A DNA stretch of 64,000 nt, from the NCBI GenBank assembly GCA_016716715.1, contig JADJVE010000002.1, positions 372,001-436,000 on the forward strand, written 5' to 3'. Made by a program: the position numbers and the translations under genes. Shown here in pieces: positions 1 to 6,679 of the stretch. Source of the DNA: Acidobacteriota bacterium. GTDB lineage: Bacteria > Acidobacteriota > Thermoanaerobaculia > UBA5066. Every line of letters starts with the position of its first letter. Within the stretch, counting starts at the first letter, position 1. The notes beneath the pieces were generated by a model. That model was not told the origin of the DNA. It was given only the letters and a program-made list of their open reading frames with translations, and searched no databases.

Positions 1-1199
1 TCCGGATCGAACCCGACGAGATAGAACTTCTCGCCCTGGACGATGTAGCGGTATTTCGTCCCCCAGGGGTCCTCGAGGTCGCGGGCCGGGACGATCTGCG
101 AGGCCACCAGGGAATCCAGCCCGTCCGGGAGCCGCCCGGCGATCAGCGTGTACGTGTCGACGCCTTCGGCGAGCCGCCGCAGCTTGAGAAGCGAGAGGGA
201 CTTCTCGTAGCCGCCGACGACGGCGTCGCGCCGCGGCGGCAGCGTCACGAGGTTCAGCGGGTTCTTCGATTGCATCCTCACGGCGAGCGCGAAGACGAGG
301 GCGAGCCCCACCCCCGCGATGAGATTCAGGTCCAGCGGAGCGCGCGGTGCGCGGGCGGCCGGGACGCCGACGGGCAGCCCCGGTTCGTCGGGCGCCTCGA
401 CGGCGCGCGGCATCGCTTCTTCCACGAGGCCGCGGCTCACGAGGTCGAAGAACGCCTTGCAGCCGTCGAACTCCGAGAGGAAGGCGAGCTCGTTGATCTC
501 CGCGACCGTCCGCTGGCCGTCGACGAGCTCGTAAACGGACCACTCCGCGCGCGAGACGCGGATCGGCTCGGGACGCCTGTCGCGGGCCCGGCGCGCGACG
601 GTCGAGTCCTCGACGACCTCGACCTCGTCCTCGTCCTCGGCGGGGATGACGGGCTGAGCGACCGGCACCTTCTGATACACGAGATCGAGCGACCAGACGA
701 CCTTCTCGACGATGGGCCACTCGTCGAGCATCCGGGCGCCTTCCATGAGGAGGCGCTCGACCGAGATCGGCGCCGTGGACTCGGGGTCGTAGTCGACGTG
801 GTCCGTCTGCTCGAAGACGTAGTCCCCGTCCGTCCAGCGGAAGAGGCCGTAGACGATGCGCCGGATCTGGATGTCGAGGCCGTCGCTGAGGTCCTGCGCG
901 GAGCAGAACCCGTTGCGGAGAAGGATGAAACCGAGGCGCTGGAGCGTCTGGGCCTGCATCTCGAGGGCGCGGGCGAGCGCCTCGGGCGAGAGGCGGCGCG
1001 TTTTGACGAGGACGGTGCCGAGCCGCGTGTCGAGCCGCTGCGCGGAGGATTCGGCCGAGACGAGCTGCCCGTCGACGAACCCGAGCGTGACCGTATCGCC
1101 GGGGCTCCGCACGCTCAGGAGGCCCGTCTTGTGCTGCAGCGCGATGAGCTGGAGGATGTCCGCCAGCGAGAAGTCGCGGAGAGTGCCTTCGAGCGCCAT
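1..1199 (-). CDS. PATAN/DUF4388 protein with C-terminal GspG-like domain (3' end beyond window)
   Basis: The first 399 residues are visible, starting from an ATG at 1199; the gene leaves the window at base 1. Residues 1-110 match the PATAN/DUF4388 type (MALEGTLRDFSLADILQLIA, then GLLSV and a DGQLVSAE turn), common in bacterial signalling and gliding proteins. A second winged-helix-like part (SVYELVDGQRTVAEINELA) lies at 220-262. One membrane helix is at about 290-307. Residues 345-399 (RLPDGLDSLV, then DPWGTKYRY and a YLVGFDP end) look like the C-terminal half of a type II secretion pseudopilin GspG. The start lies 2 bp from the stop of the upstream TPR gene, so they are probably cotranscribed. 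The fusion suggests an envelope-anchored regulator; its function is unknown. Confidence 0.75.
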   Translation of the reverse strand, partial: MALEGTLRDFSLADILQLIALQHKTGLLSVRSPGDTVTLGFVDGQLVSAESSAQRLDTRLGTVLVKTRRLSPEALARALEMQAQTLQRLGFILLRNGFCSAQDLSDGLDIQIRRIVYGLFRWTDGDYVFEQTDHVDYDPESTAPISVERLLMEGARMLDEWPIVEKVVWSLDLVYQKVPVAQPVIPAEDEDEVEVVEDSTVARRARDRRPEPIRVSRAEWSVYELVDGQRTVAEINELAFLSEFDGCKAFFDLVSRGLVEEAMPRAVEAPDEPGLPVGVPAARAPRAPLDLNLIAGVGLALVFALAVRMQSKNPLNLVTLPPRRDAVVGGYEKSLSLLKLRRLAEGVDTYTLIAGRLPDGLDSLVASQIVPARDLEDPWGTKYRYIVQGEKFYLVGFDP

Positions 1200-1201
1200 C
1201 G

Positions 1202-3073
1202 TCAGGCCTTCCGCGGGGACGTGAACGCACCGATCAGCCATCCCGCGAGGGCGACGGTGCACCAGAACACGACCGCCAGCAGGCCGCCGGAGAGCGTGGG
1301 GCGCGGAAGCACGACGAGGCGCGGGCCCCAGAACGCCGCGAGCAGGCCGAAGGCGAACAGGCCGAACGCGAGGGACGCGAGCGGGAGTCGGGAGTCGAGG
1401 AACGCCGCGGCTCCCGGGAAGATCGCGTTCAGGATGCCGCGGAGGCGCTCTTCGAAGGACTTGCGGCGCCTCACGTCGTCCAGCTTCTGGAGCTTCGTCT
1501 CGATCGCCACGCCGTCCTTCTTCAGGTAGACGTGGATGCACTGCGAGCACAGGAGCGCGCTCTCGGCCGAGGGCTTGCAGAGGCGGCAGAAGGCGCGGCC
1601 GCACTTCTGGCACTCCGACGCGTAGCCGCGGCCGCGCTTGCGGAAGGAGTCGAACGCCCAGGCCGCGGCGACCGCGGCGAGGAACGCGGCGACGAGCGGG
1701 ACGCGGAAGCCGCCGAGCGGGTCCCAGGTGCGGTATTGGCCGAGAAGGCGCCGGCTGCGCCCCACGCGCTCCATCTCCTCGATCTTCCGGCGCGCCTCCT
1801 CGGGCGTGTACCCGATGGAAACGACCTTCACGAGCGTCGGCGTGTCCTGGAAGCGCTGGACGGCGTGCGCGTCGAGCGCACGGGCCTCCTGCAGCGTCTG
1901 GGCCGCCTCCACGGTGCGGAACGTCTCGGCGTAGAGGAGGGCGAGGTTGTAGCGCGCCGCGATCGAACGCGGGTCGCGCTTCAAGGCCTGCTGGTAGTCC
2001 TCCTGCGACGAGCCGAGGTCCCCGTCGACGAACCGGATGTTCCCCCGGTTCACGAGACACCGGGTGTCGCGCGGCGCGAGCTGCGCGCCCGCGGTGTACT
2101 CGAAGGTCGCGCGGTCGTTCTGGCCGAGCGACTGATAGAGGCGGCCGAGCAGGAACCGGATGTCCACGTCGTCGGGCGCGATGTTCTTGGCAGCCTCGAG
2201 ATTGTCGAGAACGCGCTGGTCGTAACGCGCCTCCTGAAGGGCCTCGGCACCGCGGAGGATCGGCGACGAGGAGATCGCAAATTCATAGGCGAAGCGGTCC
2301 AGCGCCGGGAAGAGGGCGACGAGGACGACGAGGGCGCACGAGAGCGCGATCTTCTGGTCGAGCGTCGCGTACCCGAACACGAGGACGAAGAGAAAGAGCG
2401 AGAGCCAGACGACGTCGAGACCGAGGAGCAGCGGCAGCACGAGCACCCCGAGGACGAGGGCGGAGGTCGCGCGGCCGTGCAGGAAGCCGCCGGCCGTCTC
2501 CCTCAGGTCGTGAACGAGCCGGCCCCCGTGGCGGACGAGCAGGATCACGAGCGCGGCGAGCGCCGACGCGGCCACCGTCCCGAGCACGAGGAGAACGAAG
2601 CGCGCGAGGTTCACTCGGCGCGACTCGCCGTCGGCGGCCGTCGCACGCAGCGCGCCCGCGAGGCCCTTCACGACCTCGCCGGCCTCTCGGGCCTTGAACG
2701 CGAGGCCGAGGCGCGCCCAGCGCGGCTCGGGGAGGTCCGGGTCGAGGCGGATCGCGGCCGCGTACGCTTCGCGCGCGAGCGTCGGCTTTCCGGCCACGAG
2801 CTGGCGCCGCCCGAGAAGAGTCGCCGAGAGCGCGAGGTCCGTCATGCGCCGGATCTCGATCTTCTGCGCGTGCTTGAGGATCTCGTCCACCTTGCGGCGC
2901 GCGAGCGCCGTGTCGCCCTCTTCCTGCGCCGCGAGCCAGCCGAACCACTGGCCGCGAACCTGCTTGCGGAAGGCCGTTTCCGTGCCCTCGCCCGGAGCCA
3001 TGAGGACCTGGGCGCGCAGCGCCGGCGCGGCTCCCAGAACGAGGAAAGCGCAGGCAGCCAGAACCGCGCGCAC
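1202..3073 (-). CDS. TPR-containing membrane protein with B-box-like zinc ribbon
   Basis: 623 residues from a GTG start with a signal peptide (ALAACAFLVLGAAP-type core, then RAQ). After a helical N-terminal part there are three membrane helices at about 158-265, then TPR-like repeats at about 280-420 (YQSLGQNDRATFEYTAGAQL; RSIAARYNLALLYAETFRT). Another helix near 465 is followed by six cysteines arranged C-x2-C-x4-C-x2-C-x9-C-x2-C, a probable two-zinc site, and then two or three C-terminal helices. The order signal-TM-TPR-TM-zinc-TM suggests a scaffold in the inner membrane. No enzyme motif is seen. It is probably in an operon with the downstream DUF4388/GspG-like gene. Function unknown. Confidence 0.8.
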   Translation of the reverse strand: MRAVLAACAFLVLGAAPALRAQVLMAPGEGTETAFRKQVRGQWFGWLAAQEEGDTALARRKVDEILKHAQKIEIRRMTDLALSATLLGRRQLVAGKPTLAREAYAAAIRLDPDLPEPRWARLGLAFKAREAGEVVKGLAGALRATAADGESRRVNLARFVLLVLGTVAASALAALVILLVRHGGRLVHDLRETAGGFLHGRATSALVLGVLVLPLLLGLDVVWLSLFLFVLVFGYATLDQKIALSCALVVLVALFPALDRFAYEFAISSSPILRGAEALQEARYDQRVLDNLEAAKNIAPDDVDIRFLLGRLYQSLGQNDRATFEYTAGAQLAPRDTRCLVNRGNIRFVDGDLGSSQEDYQQALKRDPRSIAARYNLALLYAETFRTVEAAQTLQEARALDAHAVQRFQDTPTLVKVVSIGYTPEEARRKIEEMERVGRSRRLLGQYRTWDPLGGFRVPLVAAFLAAVAAAWAFDSFRKRGRGYASECQKCGRAFCRLCKPSAESALLCSQCIHVYLKKDGVAIETKLQKLDDVRRRKSFEERLRGILNAIFPGAAAFLDSRLPLASLAFGLFAFGLLAAFWGPRLVVLPRPTLSGGLLAVVFWCTVALAGWLIGAFTSPRKA

Positions 3074-3111
3074 CCGCGGGCGGAAAAGCCCGGCCGGGTC
3101 CGCGGGAGTCC

Positions 3112-3582
3112 TCAGCCGCGCCTCGCGGCTGGCGGCGGGACCGGACCCTTCGGACGGGCGCCGGCCGCGAGCCGGGTGAAGACGAGCTGCAACTCCCCGA
3201 GGATTCCCTCGAGGGCGTCGGTTTCCTCGAACGAAAGCTGCCCGCGCGTCTTCTCCCTCAGGGCGAGAAGGGCGTCGACGATCTGCCGCGCGCCGGCCAC
3301 GTTGGGCTGGCGGCGGCCGGCGGCGTCGGGGACTCCTTCCAGGTAGACGAGTCCCGTCTGGGCCAGCATGTCGAGCAGCGCGAGAAACGCCGGGCTCGTG
3401 GGCGTCGCGGCGGCCGCGGGCGCGGCCGGATCGGCGGGCGCGGCGGGGCTCGCCGCCGCGGTCTCCGCGGGCACAGCCGGCTCCGGCGCCGACGATTCGG
3501 CCGGCACGTCGTCACGGACCTCGCCCTCCGCGGTGAAGAGGCGGCGGTCCACGACCTTGATGGTCTTCGGGTTTTCGGACAT
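3112..3582 (-). CDS. DUF1844 domain protein
   Basis: 156 residues from an ATG with a GAGGGG ribosome site. The first 30 residues (MSENPKTIKVVDRRLFTAEG) and the C-terminal 85 (FLALLDMLAQTGLVYLEG, then ARQIVDALLALREKTRGQLS and a final ETDALEGILGELQLVF helix) are the DUF1844 pattern. An Ala/Pro-rich low-complexity linker at about 30-75 separates them. The family is small, cytoplasmic, often next to envelope or translation genes, and has no known activity. A TAAAAT promoter lies just upstream in the gap shared with mazG. Confidence 0.85.
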   Translation of the reverse strand: MSENPKTIKVVDRRLFTAEGEVRDDVPAESSAPEPAVPAETAAASPAAPADPAAPAAAATPTSPAFLALLDMLAQTGLVYLEGVPDAAGRRQPNVAGARQIVDALLALREKTRGQLSFEETDALEGILGELQLVFTRLAAGARPKGPVPPPAARRG

Positions 3583-3602
3583 AGAACCCCTCGGGTCGTC
3601 GT

Positions 3603-3630
3603 ATTTTACGGGACGGGAGCGGGAGGTCAG
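3603..3630 (-). promoter_or_regulatory. Candidate sigma-70 promoter for the DUF1844 gene
   Basis: On the minus strand, CTGACC (3630-3625) and TAAAAT (3608-3603) are separated by 16 bp, in a 53-bp gap that is AT-rich only at this point. The start codon of the minus gene is about 20 bp downstream of the -10. The same AT block could also serve the divergent mazG gene. Confidence 0.45.
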
Positions 3631-3635
3631 CGCCG

Positions 3636-4472
3636 ATGCAGAAAAATCTTCCAGTCGGAGACCCCGGCGACGCCGCGGCGGCCCTCGTCCGCCTCATGGA
3701 GAGGCTCCGGCAGGAGTGCCCCTGGGACCGGAAACAGACGTTCCAGACCCTGTCGGGATACCTCCTCGAGGAGTGCCACGAGGTCCTCGACGCGCTCCAA
3801 CGTGAGGACTTCGGCGAGCTGGAGGGGGAGCTGGGCGACCTTCTCTTCGAGATCGTCTTTCTCGCCGAGCTCGGCCGGGAGCGGGGCGCCTTCGACTTCG
3901 CGTCGCTCGCCCGCCGCATCCACGACAAGATGGTCGCGCGCCACCCCCACGTCTTCGGCGAGGCGAGCGTCCACGACGCCGAGGGCGTGCGCGTCCAGTG
4001 GGAAGAGCTCAAGCGCAAGGAGCGCGAGAAGGAAGGGCGCCCGCCTTCCCCGTTCGACGGAGTCCCCCGTGCGCTGCCGGCCCTCCTCAAGGCCGGGCGC
4101 CTCACGTCGCGCGCCGCGGACCTCGGCTTCGACTGGGAGCGCGACGCCGACGTCCTCGCGAAGCTGGACGAGGAGGTCGCCGAGTTCAAGGCAGAGCTGG
4201 AGTCTCCGCCGGATTCCGACCCGGCCGTCCACAAAGCCCGCGTCGCCGGCGAGATCGGCGACCTCCTCTTCACGGTCGTCAACGTCGCCCGCCGGCACGG
4301 CGTCGACCCGGAGGCCGCCCTGCAGGGCACGAACGACAAGTTCCGGCGGCGGTTCGAGGAGGTGGCGCGGAGGGCCGGGGCGGCCGGGAAAAGCGTGAAG
4401 GACACCCCCCTCGCGGAACTGGACGCTCTGTGGGATCAGGTGAAGGCTACGGAACCAGCTCGGAGACCTTGA
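3636..4472 (+). CDS. mazG: Nucleoside triphosphate pyrophosphohydrolase MazG
   Basis: 278 residues. MazG hydrolyses NTPs and dNTPs to NMP plus pyrophosphate and helps clear aberrant nucleotides. Two MazG domains are visible. The N-terminal one has LRQECPWDRKQTFQTL, the metal-binding EECHE...ELGDLLFE helices and the HPHVFGE signature. The C-terminal one has DEEVAEFKAEL, EIGDLLFTVVNVARRHG and PEAAL. Length is near the 260-275 usual for the two-domain form. An ATG with GGGAGG about 10 bp upstream fixes the start. The 3' end overlaps the convergent deacetylase gene by 26 bp. Confidence 0.93.
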   Translation: MQKNLPVGDPGDAAAALVRLMERLRQECPWDRKQTFQTLSGYLLEECHEVLDALQREDFGELEGELGDLLFEIVFLAELGRERGAFDFASLARRIHDKMVARHPHVFGEASVHDAEGVRVQWEELKRKEREKEGRPPSPFDGVPRALPALLKAGRLTSRAADLGFDWERDADVLAKLDEEVAEFKAELESPPDSDPAVHKARVAGEIGDLLFTVVNVARRHGVDPEAALQGTNDKFRRRFEEVARRAGAAGKSVKDTPLAELDALWDQVKATEPARRP

Positions 4473-5373
4473 CGAGCCTCGCCCCGGAGCTCTTCTCCGA
4501 AGCCAATCTCTTCTCCAGAAAAGCCAGCGTCTCCTTGTGCGGGTGGCCGATGACGATGGCCTCGCCCTTCTTCGCCGCGATCTGAAGGGCGCGGGCCCAC
4601 GCGGCATCCCGCGCCTCCGGCGCGCCGCCCTTCGCGGACGTCTCGGCCGCGACGTCGTCGAGGAACACGTCGCGGGCGAGGAAGGGCACGCGCATCGCCG
4701 CCGCCTCCGCCCCCACGACCGAGGCTCCCGTCGTCCGCGAGTCGAGGAAGAAGAGGCCCTTCTCCTTCACGACGGCGAGGACTGCGCGCACGACGCGCGC
4801 GTCGGCCGTCGCCTTCGAGCCCTGGTGGTTGTTGACCCCGAGGGCTCCGGGCGTCCTCGCGAGCGCCTGCAGCACCTTTGCGCGGATCACGTCGTCCGCG
4901 TCGCGCGAGCCGATCGCCTCGGCCTCGGACGGGCCCGCCTCGGGCTCCATCGGGAGGTGAACGAGAAGATCCCAGCCTTTCTCTTTCGCGAGCGCGACGG
5001 CCCGCGCCGCGTGGGGAGCGCTCGGGATCACCGCGACCGCAAGGGGCGCGTTCCAGCCCGCGAGCGCATCGAGCGCGTGCGGGTCGTAGCCGAGGTCGTC
5101 GAGGAGGACCGCCACGACGCCGGCTCCGGCGCGACCGTCTACGGACTCGAAGTCCGCCGGCATGCGGACCGCAGGGACCTTCCGGGGCGCAGCGGGCGCC
5201 GGCGCGGCGGCCGCGGGCGCCCTCGCGGGGGCGGGCGCGGAACGCTCGGGCGCGCGGCACCCGCGCAGGGCCCACGTCACCCCCGCCCCGAGCGCGACGG
5301 CGAAAACGAGCAGGGCCGCCGTGCGGAATCCGCCGCCGGACTTCTTCTTCGCCCGGCCCGTTCGGGGCGTCAC
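4447..5373 (-). CDS. Divergent polysaccharide deacetylase, YibQ family
   Basis: 308 residues from a GTG that overlaps the S41-like gene stop (GTGA). A short cytoplasmic Lys/Arg stretch and one membrane helix (about 15-35) are followed by an Ala/Pro linker and the YibQ-type deacetylase barrel: VAVLLDDLGYD with the DD pair, VIPSAPHA, HLPMEP, NNHQGS and FLDSRTT. The family belongs to the NodB-like superfamily and is predicted to act on periplasmic glycans; activity is rarely proven. It is repeatedly found beside envC and ctpA, as here, which supports a role in septal or peptidoglycan remodelling. Confidence 0.87.
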   Translation of the reverse strand: MTPRTGRAKKKSGGGFRTAALLVFAVALGAGVTWALRGCRAPERSAPAPARAPAAAAPAPAAPRKVPAVRMPADFESVDGRAGAGVVAVLLDDLGYDPHALDALAGWNAPLAVAVIPSAPHAARAVALAKEKGWDLLVHLPMEPEAGPSEAEAIGSRDADDVIRAKVLQALARTPGALGVNNHQGSKATADARVVRAVLAVVKEKGLFFLDSRTTGASVVGAEAAAMRVPFLARDVFLDDVAAETSAKGGAPEARDAAWARALQIAAKKGEAIVIGHPHKETLAFLEKRLASEKSSGARLVKVSELVP

Positions 5374-6677
5374 GCCGCCGCTTTGAGCCGGACGGACTCC
5401 CCGAGGATCTTGAGCCCGCGTTTGAGAATCAGGTCGCCCTTGCCGGTGGCTTCGTCGGGCGGCCCGTGGAAGACGCGGTCGTCAGGCTGGAGGCCCTTGG
5501 GGCAGAGCGTCTTGCCGGCCAGCGTGTGGACTTTCCCGACGGAGAGCTTGAGCGACCCGCCGCTCGAGAGTCTCACGACCTGCGCCGTGAACGCCATGCC
5601 GACCGTCGTCTCGCCGACGAGGCGGACGGGCAGGTTCTCGGCGCCCTTCACGGTGTCGAGCCCCGGGTCCGCGTCGACGGCATCCTCGTCTTCCTTCTTC
5701 GCCTTCTCATCGCGGACGAGCTTCGGCGCGGGCGCCGGCGCGCGCACGGTGGCCTCGCGCACCGCCGACGCGAAGAGCTCGGCGGGCCCGGCGGTGCCGC
5801 TGTCCACGAGGACGACCAGCCGGCTCTCGTGGACGCGGTCGCCCGGCTCGGCGCGGAACGTCTTGGTCTCGATCCTGCGGCCCTTGAGCTCGCCCAGCGG
5901 GCCCGCGGCCACGAACAGCGCCGCGGCGCGCGCGGCCTCTTCGAAGGTGCCGGTCGCGTTGTTGCGCACGTCGAGGACGAGCGCGTGCGTGCGGTCGAGC
6001 GGCTCGAGGATCTTCCGGATCGCCGCAGCTGCGCCCGGAGTGAAGGACGGGATCCTCACGACGGTCTCGCCCTCCACGCGCTGGGCCGACGGCGTCGCCG
6101 GGGACCAGCTCGCGCGCACGATGTCGATCGTCCGGTGGCGCGGCTTGCCTTCGCGCACGACCTCGAGCCGCACGCGGCCCCCGGCCTTGCCGGAAAGCTT
6201 CGCGTCGAGCTCCCAGAGCGGCATGTTCCGCGTGAGCTGCCCGTCCACTTTTTCCACCACGTCGTCGCTCTTGATGCCCGCCGCCGCGGCGGGGCTGCCG
6301 TCCACGGCCGCGACGACGACCGGGTAGCCGAAGCGCCGGGCGAGGACGAGACCGGTGTCGACGACGTCCTTCCTGTCCTTCGAGGCCTCCCAGGCCGTGA
6401 ACGCGGCCATCTTGTCGGGCGGCACGTACTCGGAGAACGGGTCGAGGGCTTCGGTCATGCCCGAGAAAGCGCCCGAGAGGAGCGGCTTGAGCTCGACGGG
6501 CTCGACGTAGTTGGATCTCACGAGCCCGAGGACCTCCGTGAAGAGGCCGAGCGGGCGGTAGAGGGCGTCGTTCTTCTCCTGGGCCTTCTCGTCCGCTCCC
6601 ATGCCGGGGAGGACCACGAAGAGCGCGAGGAGGAGGGACGCGGAGGCGACGAGACCGGCGACGCGGGATTTGCTCAC
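5370..6677 (-). CDS. S41 (C-terminal processing protease)-like protein, probably catalytically dead
   Basis: 435 residues from a GTG at 6677; a longer start at 6746 is possible but would overlap the divergent gene. A signal peptide (ASLLLALFVVLPGMGA) is followed by an N-terminal helical region, a PDZ domain (PVVVAAVDGSPAAAAGIKSD, about 120-200) and the S41 core (ALVLDVRNNATGTFEEA). Alignment by eye with CtpA/Tsp places Gly where the Ser nucleophile belongs (GTAGPAE against SASASE), Glu for the Asp-441 equivalent, and Met for the catalytic Lys (TTVGMAF against TFGKG). A charged roughly 40-residue insertion precedes the latter. I infer a PDZ scaffold rather than an active protease. It is coupled to the deacetylase gene. 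Confidence 0.85.
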   Translation of the reverse strand: MSKSRVAGLVASASLLLALFVVLPGMGADEKAQEKNDALYRPLGLFTEVLGLVRSNYVEPVELKPLLSGAFSGMTEALDPFSEYVPPDKMAAFTAWEASKDRKDVVDTGLVLARRFGYPVVVAAVDGSPAAAAGIKSDDVVEKVDGQLTRNMPLWELDAKLSGKAGGRVRLEVVREGKPRHRTIDIVRASWSPATPSAQRVEGETVVRIPSFTPGAAAAIRKILEPLDRTHALVLDVRNNATGTFEEAARAAALFVAAGPLGELKGRRIETKTFRAEPGDRVHESRLVVLVDSGTAGPAELFASAVREATVRAPAPAPKLVRDEKAKKEDEDAVDADPGLDTVKGAENLPVRLVGETTVGMAFTAQVVRLSSGGSLKLSVGKVHTLAGKTLCPKGLQPDDRVFHGPPDEATGKGDLILKRGLKILGESVRLKAAA

Positions 6678-6679
6678 CG

